DNA of 29,553 bases from JBDUDK01 sp040002995 (GCA_040002995.1 JBDUDK010000085.1:1-29553), one strand, 5' to 3'; counted from the stretch's first letter, positions 21,891-29,525 are shown. Translations and numbers: made by a program. Notes: generated from the letters alone by a model not told the origin.

Positions 21891-22859
21891 TCACGGGCAT
21901 TGCGATCCGGTGCACGTCGGGGGCGGGGGAGCGGTCGTCGGGGGCGGCGGAGCGGTGGTGGGCGGGGCCGTCGTCGGCGCGGGAGTCGGGGGCACGGTCG
22001 GTGCGACCGTGGGACCGGGGGCCGGCGGTGCGGTGGCCGGTGGGGCGGTCGGTGCCGGACCCGCGGGCGGCGCGGTGGGAGCAGGCGTGGCGGGAGGGGC
22101 GCCGGCGGGAGGTGCCGTGGCGGGCGGGGGCGCCGCGCCGGCGGGGGCCTTCGCCGTGGTGGCCGGAGCGGCGCTCGGAGCCGGGGCGGTGGTGGCGGCC
22201 GCGGGTACGGGCGCACCTACAGGTGTCGAGCCCGGCGGCGGCGCGCCTCCCGGCACCGGCACCGTCCCCACGGCATCGGTCGAAGTTAGATCGACGCTGG
22301 CGGCGGCAACGGCGTTCGGATCCACCGCGGCGGCCGCGGTAGTCGCGATGCTCGCCGGCGTCGGGCTGGTGGTCGCCCACGACGGCTGACGCGCCGCGAG
22401 ATTGGCCACTCCCAACAGGAATACCGACGAGCTCAGCCCGAACGCGATCACGCACCCGGCCGCGGCCGGGCGGCGGCGCTTGCCGTTGACGACGGTTATC
22501 CCGGAGCGAACGGATGTCGTCCGCACGGCGGCGGCTGGTTTGGCGGGTTCCACCGATTGGGGTGCGTAGATCTCGAGGGCGGCGGAGGGCGCGGCAGCAA
22601 CTACGTAGACCAATGACACCGGCGCGGTCGAGGGGGGCGGCAGCGGCAATCCGGCGAACCGGTGCCTGCTCGGCGACACGTGCGTGGCCAGTGGGGCAGG
22701 TGCCGCGCGGACGAGAGCCGTCGTGGCTACCGGCCCGGCCGCGGTGAGGACAACCGGCGTGGTGATGTCCACCGGCGTGGTGATGTCAATTTTCGGGGCG
22801 GGGGCGCCCCTGCGTTCGGCCAGTCGCCGAAGGCGTTCGGCCTGAGCGTCGTTCGGCAT
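21891..22859 (-). CDS. Single-pass membrane protein with Ala/Pro/Thr-rich outer tail
   Basis: A 322-aa protein with no family I recognise. The cytoplasmic N-terminal 130 residues begin MPNDAQAERLRRLAERRG and carry a DITTPV hexapeptide twice. GKRRR then leads into one membrane helix (about 132-156, AGCVIAFGLSSSVFLLGVA). Residues 157-322 are almost entirely Ala, Pro, Thr and Gly, resembling a wall-spanning stalk, and end PPTCTGSQCP. The positive residues place the tail outside. GAGGAG lies 7 nt before the ATG. It follows a second protein with a similar end after 15 nt, and its stop lies 1 nt from the mreB stop. The repetitive composition makes opposite-strand frames open, but they lack sensible protein features. 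Confidence 0.72.
   Translation of the reverse strand: MPNDAQAERLRRLAERRGAPAPKIDITTPVDITTPVVLTAAGPVATTALVRAAPAPLATHVSPSRHRFAGLPLPPPSTAPVSLVYVVAAAPSAALEIYAPQSVEPAKPAAAVRTTSVRSGITVVNGKRRRPAAAGCVIAFGLSSSVFLLGVANLAARQPSWATTSPTPASIATTAAAAVDPNAVAAASVDLTSTDAVGTVPVPGGAPPPGSTPVGAPVPAAATTAPAPSAAPATTAKAPAGAAPPPATAPPAGAPPATPAPTAPPAGPAPTAPPATAPPAPGPTVAPTVPPTPAPTTAPPTTAPPPPTTAPPPPTCTGSQCP
22752..22788. repeat. 18-bp tandem repeat coding for DITTPV twice
   Basis: ACCGGCGTGGTGATGTC is present twice in tandem at an 18-bp period inside the preceding gene. It keeps frame, so length change by slippage would add or remove six residues. Confidence 0.6.
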
Positions 22860-22874
22860 CGTGGTGCTCCTCGG

Positions 22875-23231
22875 TTACGGGCAAGTCGTCGGATCGGCGC
22901 CGGGTGCGCACGTGACCGAAGGGCTTGCGACGGGAACGGTCACTGCGATCGGCGCGATGGTCGTCGAGACGGGACAGTCCGCCGGCAGCGCCGCGGTGAC
23001 AACGCTGGTGAGTGCGGCATCTGATGGCACCGGCGCGACGGCAACGGCGATCGTGGTCGTCGTGCAGAGCGGTTCAGGGACGGTTGTTACTGCTGACGCG
23101 GACGCGGTGTTGCCCGCGTGGGGACGAAACCCGAGGATGTGAAAGCCGCCGATCGACACCGCGGCAACGAGACCCGTCGATACGACGAGCGCGCCGGACG
23201 CGGCCGCAGCCATAGCTTTTCTTCGCTCCAA
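22875..23231 (-). CDS. Small exported or membrane protein with four cysteines
   Basis: An unrecognised protein of 118 aa from TTG 23231, the best start because GGGGAGG lies 8 nt upstream; GTG 23240 and ATG 23213 are alternatives. ERRKAM precedes a hydrophobic segment (about 10-30, ASGALVVSTGLVAAVSIGG), giving a signal anchor with the rest outside. The outer part is Thr/Val/Ala/Pro-rich with four Cys (PLCTT, ADCPV and TCAPGADPTTCP), an even number compatible with two disulfides. It ends in CP, like its downstream neighbour (TCTGSQCP), and the two are 15 nt apart on the same strand. Confidence 0.6.
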   Translation of the reverse strand: MERRKAMAAAASGALVVSTGLVAAVSIGGFHILGFRPHAGNTASASAVTTVPEPLCTTTTIAVAVAPVPSDAALTSVVTAALPADCPVSTTIAPIAVTVPVASPSVTCAPGADPTTCP

Positions 23232-23415
23232 TCCGCGCACCTCCCCGGCGATCAGATCCGGTTACGGATTCGTCACAACCGGGGCGAAACTCAAGCGCGA
23301 ATCGGCCCAAACGTTCGCTCTCTATCAAGACTTTGCCTGCTCATAACCTTCGGATGGGCCGTTGGGGCTACCGGGCGGCGAGATGGTTCCAACCGTCAAG
23401 AACCATGTCACGGCC

Positions 23416-23421
23416 TACGAT
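23416..23421 (+). promoter_or_regulatory. Possible -10 element (TACGAT) for the crotonase gene
   Basis: TACGAT ends 8 nt before ATG 23430, with no ribosome site. It is the third TACGAT in this position in the window. Confidence 0.42.
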
Positions 23422-23429
23422 CGGCGTTC

Positions 23430-24203
23430 ATGAACGACGAGGAAGTCGATTACGCGCTCACAGGCAACGTCGGTGTCATCACATTGCAAAGACCGGCGGC
23501 CCGTAACGCTCTCACGTGGACGATGTACGCGCGCTTGGAGGAGCTCGTGCGCACCACGACCGCGCGCTGTCTCGTCATCACGGGTGCCGACCCCGCGTTC
23601 TGTTCGGGTGACGACGTGAAGCTCGTCATGGGCGGCGGGAGCGACGGAGGCGCGCCGAAGCTCACCACGCCCCGACTCACGCCGGCCGCCGACGCGTTGC
23701 TCCACACCGATGTGCCCGTGATTGCCGCAGTCAATGGTGCGGCGGTCGGGTGGGGCATGGAGATGGCGATGATGGCTGACCTGCGCGTGGCGTCAGACAA
23801 GGCGCGCTTCGGCGAGCTGTTCGTGCTCCGCGGACTCGTCAGCGACATCGCCGGCCTCGGCCGCCTCGCCCAGTTGGTCGGACGCGAGAAGGCGGCGGAG
23901 TTGCTGTTCACCGGCGAGGTCATCGACGCGGCGGAAGCCTTGCGCATCCGTCTCGTCTCACGTGTGGTCCCCCACGACAATCTCTTGCCGGCGGCGCTTG
24001 CCCTAGCCGAGCGCATCGCCGCCAACCCGCCTCTCGCCGTGCAAGCGCTCAAGCGGGGTCTGCGGCGGGCGCTTGATCCTGATTGGAATGATCTCGGTCG
24101 TTGGGTGTCGTCCACCCTCGCCGAGCTGTTCAAGACCGAAGATCACCGCGAAGGCGTCAAGGCTTTTCTCGAGAAGCGGTCACCGCAATTCACCGGACGC
24201 TGA
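23430..24203 (+). CDS. Crotonase-family enoyl-CoA hydratase/isomerase
   Basis: A 257-aa crotonase-fold protein acting on acyl-CoA thioesters. The oxyanion-hole segments are AFCSGDDVK and NGAAVGWGMEMAMMADLRVAS. Glu111 aligns with the catalytic Glu144 of rat hydratase, but the second catalytic Glu (Glu164) aligns with Phe131 in FGELFVLRGLVSD; the Asp139 that follows is typical of isomerase or PaaG-like members. A simple enoyl-CoA hydratase is thus doubtful and an isomerase or other crotonase reaction more likely. The start ATG follows a TACGAT hexamer. It is convergent with the sugar dehydrogenase gene, with the palindrome CTGACGCGTCAG (24200-24211) spanning both stop codons. Confidence 0.85.
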   Translation: MNDEEVDYALTGNVGVITLQRPAARNALTWTMYARLEELVRTTTARCLVITGADPAFCSGDDVKLVMGGGSDGGAPKLTTPRLTPAADALLHTDVPVIAAVNGAAVGWGMEMAMMADLRVASDKARFGELFVLRGLVSDIAGLGRLAQLVGREKAAELLFTGEVIDAAEALRIRLVSRVVPHDNLLPAALALAERIAANPPLAVQALKRGLRRALDPDWNDLGRWVSSTLAELFKTEDHREGVKAFLEKRSPQFTGR

Positions 24204-24207
24204 CGCG

Positions 24208-25485
24208 TCAGGCCGAGACGATGCGGTACAGCGTTCCTCCGATCGAGCAGACGTAGAGCTCGCCGTCGGGGCCGGTGCCGAACGACACGACAGAACTCGC
24301 GTCCGTGCCGAGGTCGAACTGTTCGAGCACAGTGCCTCGGAGGCGCAGGCCCCAGAGCCCGGTATGGCAGTAGTCGCCGAAGAGGTACGTGCCGGCCAGG
24401 CTCGGAACCGCGGCGCCGTGGTAGACGACGCCTCCCGTCACGGAGCATGCATTGGCGTGGGAGAAGTCGAAGATCGGATCCACCGCGCCGGCTGCGTCAG
24501 TGCTGGTGTTGTAGTCGTGGGTTCCTTCGCGCCGCCGCCAACCGAAGTTCACACCTCTGCCCGCGCCCGCACTCGCCGCCTGCCAATCGATCTCCTCCCA
24601 TGCGTTCTGACCGACATCGCCGATCCACAGATCGCCGTTCGCGGAGTCGAACGAGTAGCGCCACGGGTTGCGTAGCCCGTAGCTCCAGATCTCAGGCAGA
24701 GCGCCGGCGGTGGCCACGAACGGGTTGTCGCCGGGCACGGTGTAGGCCTGCCTGCCGTTCGCGCGTGGGTCGATGCGCAGCATCTTGCCGAGCCAGATGC
24801 CGAGGTTCTGGGCGTTGTTTTGCGGATCGCCGCCGGAGCCTCCGTCGCCGAAGCCGATGTAGAGGAGACCATCAGGGCCGAACACCAGGTCGCCGCCGTT
24901 GTGGTTGGCGTACGGCTGGGTCTGGAACAGGACGCGCCGCCGCGAGGCCGAGTCGACCCTCCCGTCGGCCGCCACCGCGAACTCATCGACGTTGGAGTTG
25001 CCGTCGAGATCGGTGTAGTTGACGTAGAGGTGCGCTCCGTCGGGTGCGAACGCAAAGCCGAGAAAGCCGCGTTCACCGCCCGCCTGTGTACGCGCCGAGA
25101 TGTCGATCACCGGCTCCGGCACCACGGCATTGTCGACGATCTTGCGCAGGGTACCCGTGCGCTCCGCAACGTAGAGCGCGTTGTCGCCGACCCGGGTGCC
25201 AACAGCGACGGGCTGCACGAGGTCGGCCACTTTCGCAAGGGCGATCGTGGGGATGCCGGTCGGTAGCGTCGTGGGCGCCGCGGTCGCGGGTGGAGCGGTC
25301 GTTCCCGCCGCGGTTGTGTTCGTATTGGTGAGAGGCACCGCCGTGGAACCCGCGGCCGTTGAGGGGATCGAGATGATCGATGTCGTGATCACGCCCGAGG
25401 CGAACGGGCTCGAGCTCGAGTCGCCCGGGTCGCCGGAGCAGGCGGACGCTACGAGGATTGTTGCGAGAACCAGCGCCCGCCTCAC
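24208..25485 (-). CDS. PQQ-type sugar dehydrogenase (glucose/sorbosone dehydrogenase) lipoprotein
   Basis: A 425-aa surface lipoprotein. The signal MRRALVLATILVASAC places the lipidated Cys at residue 16, followed by a Ser/Thr/Ala-rich tether to about residue 75. The six-bladed propeller domain of the GSDH family follows: LVQPVAVG, ERGFLGFAFAPDG, YANHNGGDLVFGPDG (with the expected active-site His), IGFGDGGSGGDPQNNAQ, WSYGLRNPWRYSFD and WIGDVGQNAWEEID. Members oxidise aldoses with PQQ, but substrates of actinobacterial homologues are mostly unknown. The GTG start overlaps the stop of the thioesterase gene by 4 nt, so the two are co-transcribed. Confidence 0.9.
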   Translation of the reverse strand: MRRALVLATILVASACSGDPGDSSSSPFASGVITTSIISIPSTAAGSTAVPLTNTNTTAAGTTAPPATAAPTTLPTGIPTIALAKVADLVQPVAVGTRVGDNALYVAERTGTLRKIVDNAVVPEPVIDISARTQAGGERGFLGFAFAPDGAHLYVNYTDLDGNSNVDEFAVAADGRVDSASRRRVLFQTQPYANHNGGDLVFGPDGLLYIGFGDGGSGGDPQNNAQNLGIWLGKMLRIDPRANGRQAYTVPGDNPFVATAGALPEIWSYGLRNPWRYSFDSANGDLWIGDVGQNAWEEIDWQAASAGAGRGVNFGWRRREGTHDYNTSTDAAGAVDPIFDFSHANACSVTGGVVYHGAAVPSLAGTYLFGDYCHTGLWGLRLRGTVLEQFDLGTDASSVVSFGTGPDGELYVCSIGGTLYRIVSA

Positions 25486-26330
25486 TGCACCGTCCTGATG
25501 AGACCTTCCTGCACGACCGTGATCACGAGATCACCGGCGCGCGTGAAGATGAATCCGTAGGCAAGACCGCGCGAATCCGATGTCGAGGTCGTTCCCTGGT
25601 CGTAGAGCAGCCACTCGTCGGCGCGAAACGGCCGGTGGAACCACATCGCGTGGTCGAGGCTGGCCATCTGCACCTTGTTGTCGTGCCAGCTGATCCCGTG
25701 CGGAAGCAACGTGGTGTCGAGGAGGGTCATGTCGGATGCGTAGGTGGCGATACACGCGTGCAGCACGGAACTGTCGGGCAGGACGCCGTCGGCCCTCAGC
25801 CATACCTTCTGAAACGGCGTGCGGTGGTTTTGCCGTTCGACGGGCGGCGCGTCGACGTAGCGCGTATCAATCGGCCGGGGACGGTCGTACCAGTCGCCGA
25901 GCATCTCGCGATACGGCGCCATCCTGGTCTTGAAGTCGGGCAGTGACTCCGGATCGGGTACCCCCTCGGGCATGGGCAGCTGGTGCTCGAGGCCCGGCTC
26001 GCGCACATGGAAGCTGCATTGGAGGTTGAAGATCGCCTGGCCGTGCTGGATGGCCACGACGCGGCGGGTGGTGAACGACCGGCCGTCGCGGATGCGGTCG
26101 ACCTCGTAGAGGATCGGAACATTCGGGTCACCGGGACGCAGGAAATAGGCGTGGAGCGAGTGCACCATCCCTTGCTCGACGGTGCGGGCTGCAGCTACGA
26201 GGGCCTGCCCGGCGACCTGGCCCCCGAACACGCGCTGGCGGTTCTCGTGCGGGGACACCCCCCTGAAGATGTTCACCTCGATGGCCTCGAGGTCGAGCAG
26301 GGTCACGAGATCATCTAGCGCGCTCGGCAC
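25482..26330 (-). CDS. tesB: Acyl-CoA thioesterase II (TesB)
   Basis: Hydrolyses acyl-CoA to free acid and CoA with a double hot-dog fold. From GTG 26330 the protein is 282 aa, close to the 286 aa of E. coli TesB, and begins VPSALDDLVTLLDLEAIE, the usual family start; the longer open frame to 26534 runs into the divergent GH1 gene and is not family-like. Landmarks are RVFGGQVAGQAL, VHSLHAYFLRPGD, RDGRSFTTRRVVAIQ, the catalytic Asp in SLDHAMWFHRPF and VVQEGLIR near the end. It shares a 45-bp divergent promoter region with the GH1 gene and is coupled to the downstream sugar dehydrogenase gene. Confidence 0.93.
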   Translation of the reverse strand: MPSALDDLVTLLDLEAIEVNIFRGVSPHENRQRVFGGQVAGQALVAAARTVEQGMVHSLHAYFLRPGDPNVPILYEVDRIRDGRSFTTRRVVAIQHGQAIFNLQCSFHVREPGLEHQLPMPEGVPDPESLPDFKTRMAPYREMLGDWYDRPRPIDTRYVDAPPVERQNHRTPFQKVWLRADGVLPDSSVLHACIATYASDMTLLDTTLLPHGISWHDNKVQMASLDHAMWFHRPFRADEWLLYDQGTTSTSDSRGLAYGFIFTRAGDLVITVVQEGLIRTVQ

Positions 26331-26362
26331 CGGCGCAGTCTCGCGTAGGCGCGCGTTCGCAA

Positions 26363-26368
26363 TAGGGT
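26363..26368 (+). promoter_or_regulatory. Possible -10 element (TAGGGT) for the GH1 operon
   Basis: TAGGGT ends 7 nt before ATG 26376 in the short divergent gap, with no ribosome site, suggesting a leaderless transcript. Confidence 0.4.
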
Positions 26369-26375
26369 CAGCCGA

Positions 26376-27554
26376 ATGGCTGTCCGCTTCTTCCCGCCCG
26401 GTTTTCGTTGGGGTACGGCCACCGCGGCGCACCAGGTCGAGGGCAACAACTGGGCGAACGACTGGTGGGCATGGGAACACGCCCCGGCGACAGTGTGCCG
26501 GGAGCCCAGCGGCGACGCGTGTGACCACTATCACCGTTATCCGGACGACATCGCGTTGCTCGCCGACCTCGGGTTCAACTCGTACCGCTTCTCGGTGGAG
26601 TGGAGCCGTATCGAGCCCGAGGACGGCGAGTTCTCCCGTGCGTCACTCGACCACTACCGGCGGATGGCGGCCTGCTGCCACGAGAACGGAATCGACGCCG
26701 TAATCAGCTTGCATCACTTCACGTCGCCGCGTTGGTTCGCGAGCGCGGGCGGTTGGGTGGCCGACGACGCGCCGGCTCTGTTCACGCGTTTCGTTGAGAA
26801 AGTCGCGGGCCATCTCGGCGATCTGGCCACGCGCTGGTGCACGTTCAACGAGCCCAACATGGTCGCCACGCTCGGACACCTGGCAGGCAGGTTCCCACCG
26901 GGCCTCCGCGATCGCGACATGCGCCACAAGGCCAACGAGATGTTCGTCGCCGCCCACCATGCGGCGGTAACCGTGCTGAAGGCGGCGTCGACCGCCCCGG
27001 TCGGTCTCACCCTGGCCATGCAGCAAATGTGGCCCGTCGACCCCGAGGGTGAGGACCGCAGCGCGCACTACCTCACGGGCCTCGAAGACCCGTATTTGGA
27101 GGCGGCCCGCGACGACGACTACATCGGAGTCCAGACGTACTCGCGTGAGCGGGTCGGCGCCGACGGCGTACTCCCACCCGAGGAAGGCGTCGAGACGACG
27201 ATCATGGGCTACGAGTTCTGGCCGGAGGCCCTCGAGCACACAATCCGGCGGGCGTGGGCGGAAACGAACCACACCCCGATCCTCGTCACCGAGAACGGCG
27301 TTGCCGCGACCGACGACACCCGCCGCATCGAGTACGTGCGTCGGGCCCTCGCAGGCGTCCTCGCGTGCCTCGACGACGGCATCGACGTGCGCGGCTACAC
27401 GTACTGGAGCCTGCTCGACAACTTCGAGTGGACCTTGGGATATGCGCCTACCTTCGGCCTCGTCGCCGTCGATCGAGTGACCCAGGAGCGAACCGTGAAG
27501 CCGAGCGCCCGCTGGCTCGGAGCGATCGCGCAGGCCAACGCTATGGAGTTGTGA
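26376..27554 (+). CDS. Glycoside hydrolase family 1 beta-glucosidase
   Basis: A retaining GH1 enzyme cleaving beta-linked glucose or related sugars. The N-terminal FRWGTATAAHQVEG, with the sugar-binding Gln and His, is diagnostic. Acid/base Glu159 is in TFNEPN and nucleophile Glu306 in VTENG, and the C-terminal GYTYWSLLDNFEW supplies the aglycone and O4/O6 contacts. At 392 aa it is shorter than the typical 440-480 aa but has all catalytic elements. No signal peptide is present, so it is cytoplasmic. It heads a tight operon with a GtrA-like protein (4-nt gap), a nitroreductase and a methyltransferase. Confidence 0.94.
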   Translation: MAVRFFPPGFRWGTATAAHQVEGNNWANDWWAWEHAPATVCREPSGDACDHYHRYPDDIALLADLGFNSYRFSVEWSRIEPEDGEFSRASLDHYRRMAACCHENGIDAVISLHHFTSPRWFASAGGWVADDAPALFTRFVEKVAGHLGDLATRWCTFNEPNMVATLGHLAGRFPPGLRDRDMRHKANEMFVAAHHAAVTVLKAASTAPVGLTLAMQQMWPVDPEGEDRSAHYLTGLEDPYLEAARDDDYIGVQTYSRERVGADGVLPPEEGVETTIMGYEFWPEALEHTIRRAWAETNHTPILVTENGVAATDDTRRIEYVRRALAGVLACLDDGIDVRGYTYWSLLDNFEWTLGYAPTFGLVAVDRVTQERTVKPSARWLGAIAQANAMEL

Positions 27555-27558
27555 CGAG

Positions 27559-27987
27559 ATGATCCACCGGCCCGTCGGCGTGGTCGCGCGCTTTCGTAGG
27601 CTGGGCGCGAAGTTCGTTGCCGTCTCCTTGATCGGCACGGTCATCTCCCAGTCGCTCATCGTCTTGTTCAAGGGGCACTGGGACTGGAACGGCGGAGTCG
27701 CCAATCTCGTCGCGGTGTGCATCAGCGCGGTGCCGAGTTACTACCTGAACCGGGCGTGGGTGTGGGGCAAGCGGGGCAGTTCGTCGATGGCACGCGAGGT
27801 GCTGCCGTTTTGGATCATGACACTGGCGGGGCTCGCTCTGTCGACCTTCCTTGCCTACGTCGCCGATCGCATCTGGGACGCCACGATCGCGGTCAATATC
27901 GCGAACCTGGCCGGCTTCGGCGTGCTGTGGGTCTTGAAATTCCTTGTCCTCGACCAGTACGTGTTCTCCGATAGGGAGTCTGTATGA
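27559..27987 (+). CDS. GtrA-like four-helix membrane protein
   Basis: A 142-aa protein with four predicted membrane helices: about residues 18-36, 45-62, 80-100 and 110-130. NLVAVCISAVPSYYLNRAWVWG matches the GtrA family, whose members help move or hold lipid-linked sugars for surface glycan decoration. ATG lies 4 nt after the GH1 stop, and its own stop overlaps the nitroreductase start by 4 nt. No glycosyltransferase partner is visible, so the sugar-carrier role is family-based inference. Confidence 0.82.
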   Translation: MIHRPVGVVARFRRLGAKFVAVSLIGTVISQSLIVLFKGHWDWNGGVANLVAVCISAVPSYYLNRAWVWGKRGSSSMAREVLPFWIMTLAGLALSTFLAYVADRIWDATIAVNIANLAGFGVLWVLKFLVLDQYVFSDRESV

Positions 27988-28640
27988 GTGTGCTCGACCT
28001 CAACCCTGATCAGCTGCTCACGACCACGAGGGCGGTGCGTAAGCGGCTCGACTTCGGACGTCCCGTACCCGACGATGTCGTCCGCGAGTGCGTGAGCGTG
28101 GCTCTGCAGTCGCCATCGGGCTCGAACAACCCCAGCATGCACTACGTGGTGGTGCGCGACGCGGCCAAGCGAAGGGCGATCGGCGACATCTACCGCTTCT
28201 GCTTCACCCAGTATCAGTCGATGGACGGCACCTATCTCCGCACGATCGACAAGGGCTCCGAGGAGGCCAATCGCGTTCAGCAGCGGAGCGCCGATTCCGC
28301 GGATTACTTGGCCGACCACATGGGCGACGCGCCCGTGCTGATCCTCGCGTGTACGAACGGCCGCATGGACAACGTGCCGGGCATCGTCGCCGCATCGCTC
28401 GCGGGGAACATCGCCCCGGCGATGTGGTCGTTCATGCTCGCCGCCCGCGCGAGAGGACTTGGCACCTGTTGGACCACGCTGCACTTGATGATGGAAGAGC
28501 AGACCGCCGAGGTCGTGGGCATCCCCTTCGAAACGGTGCAACAGGTATGCCTCTCGCCGCTCGCCTACACGTTGGGCACCGACTTCAAAGTGGCCGCCCG
28601 GCCCGAGCCCGACTCCATCATCCACTGGGACAGCTGGTGA
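27984..28640 (+). CDS. Nitroreductase-family FMN oxidoreductase
   Basis: A 218-aa flavoprotein-type reductase. The N-terminal TTRAVRKRLDFGRPVPDDVV is the FMN-phosphate region (usually RRSxRxF), and QSPSGSNNPSMHYVVV follows. PAMWSFMLAARARGLGTCWT is the dimer and FMN-contacting helix, and the end KVAARPEPDSIIHW is common in the family. The physiological substrate is unknown. ATGA overlaps with the GtrA gene upstream and GTGA with the methyltransferase gene downstream indicate translational coupling. Confidence 0.9.
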   Translation: MSVLDLNPDQLLTTTRAVRKRLDFGRPVPDDVVRECVSVALQSPSGSNNPSMHYVVVRDAAKRRAIGDIYRFCFTQYQSMDGTYLRTIDKGSEEANRVQQRSADSADYLADHMGDAPVLILACTNGRMDNVPGIVAASLAGNIAPAMWSFMLAARARGLGTCWTTLHLMMEEQTAEVVGIPFETVQQVCLSPLAYTLGTDFKVAARPEPDSIIHWDSW

Positions 28641-29272
28641 TCGATCCGGTCCTGCGGGCGGCCGCGGAGTCGGCCAAGGGCTTCATGCCCACCGAGGAAG
28701 GCGAGGCTCTCTACTCCGCGGCGGTGACGGTGTGCAGCGCGGTTCCGGGCGCGCCCATTTTGGAAGTGGGCACCTACTGCGGCCAATCGGCGATCTGGTT
28801 GGGGGCCGCGGCGCGCGAGTGCGAGACGTTGCTCTTCACCGTCGATCATCACCGCGGGTCGGAGGAGAACCAACCGGGTTGGGAGTGGCACGACCCGTCG
28901 CTCGTCGACCCCGAACTCGGCGCAATGGACACGTTGCCGATCTTTCGCCGCACGATCCACGAGGCGGGGCTCGAGCAAACGGTGGTGGCCGTCGTGGGCT
29001 ACTCGTCGCTCATCGCTCGTTGGTGGTCGATCCCGCTCGCGATGTTGTTCATCGACGGCGGCCACGGCGCCGAGCCCGCCCGCGCCGACTACCTCGGGTG
29101 GGCCGGCAAGGTGGCCACCGGTGGGCTGCTTGCGATCCACGACGTCTTTCCCGATCCGGCCGACGGCGGGCGTCCTCCGTACGAGGAGATCTACCTACCT
29201 GCGCTCGAATCGGGACGGTTCCGCGAGGTCACCGTGGCCGGATCGCTACGCGTGCTGCGCCGCCTCGACTAG
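28637..29272 (+). CDS. Class I SAM-dependent methyltransferase (Methyltransf_24-like)
   Basis: A 211-aa soluble protein. Motif I is ILEVGTYCGQSAIWLG, and AMLFIDGGHGAEPARADYLGW followed by GGLLAIHDVF is typical of the Methyltransf_24 / O-methyltransferase-like group, where the Asp/His residues may bind a metal. The substrate is unknown. The GTG start overlaps the nitroreductase stop (GTGA). It is the last gene of the GH1 operon. Confidence 0.85.
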   Translation: MIDPVLRAAAESAKGFMPTEEGEALYSAAVTVCSAVPGAPILEVGTYCGQSAIWLGAAARECETLLFTVDHHRGSEENQPGWEWHDPSLVDPELGAMDTLPIFRRTIHEAGLEQTVVAVVGYSSLIARWWSIPLAMLFIDGGHGAEPARADYLGWAGKVATGGLLAIHDVFPDPADGGRPPYEEIYLPALESGRFREVTVAGSLRVLRRLD

Positions 29273-29376
29273 CGCCGCGTCAGACAACGAGCGCCGGCTG
29301 AGGATCGCGCGTACCATGCGCCGCGCCGTCGCAATTGGCGATCATCACGAAAGCTCCGGATCCTGGCCGCTGCGGT

Positions 29377-29392
29377 CATCCCGATCGGGATG
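29377..29392. promoter_or_regulatory. 16-bp perfect palindrome in intergenic region
   Basis: CATCCCGATCGGGATG lies in the 253-bp gap between the methyltransferase and the YCII-like gene, about 105 nt after the first and 134 nt before the second. It could be a terminator stem or an operator; there is no T-tract. A small stem (CGGCC/GGCCG) is also visible near 29488-29505. Confidence 0.4.
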
Positions 29393-29525
29393 TCGTGCCA
29401 AACGCGTGGCGGGCTCGTAGCTGCCCCGGTGCCGGGAATTTCCGCGGACGATGTCGAGAATTCAGAGTGTGCTCCGTCTCAGGGTGCACCGGCCGGAAGG
29501 GCCGCCGTCACACAAGGAGAACACC

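Noticed and set aside
21131..22216. 361-codon minus-strand frame of Pro/Arg repeats
   Set aside because: Shadow of mreB and of the P/A/T-rich gene; extreme Arg/Pro composition comes from reading the GC-rich repeat in the wrong frame.
21900..22250. G-rich, repeat-like tract that looks like a CRISPR or minisatellite
   Set aside because: There are no equal-length repeats with unique spacers; it is a low-complexity protein-coding stretch for Ala/Pro/Thr.
21811..22389. Gly/Ala-rich plus-strand frame resembling a PE_PGRS-like protein
   Set aside because: It is the complement of the Ala/Pro/Thr stalk, overlaps the mreB end and has no signal or start context; the minus-strand gene has a ribosome site and a membrane helix.
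29121..29420. 99-codon frame running from the last methyltransferase gene into the intergenic gap
   Set aside because: Starts inside the methyltransferase gene in another frame, with no ribosome site and no recognisable motif.
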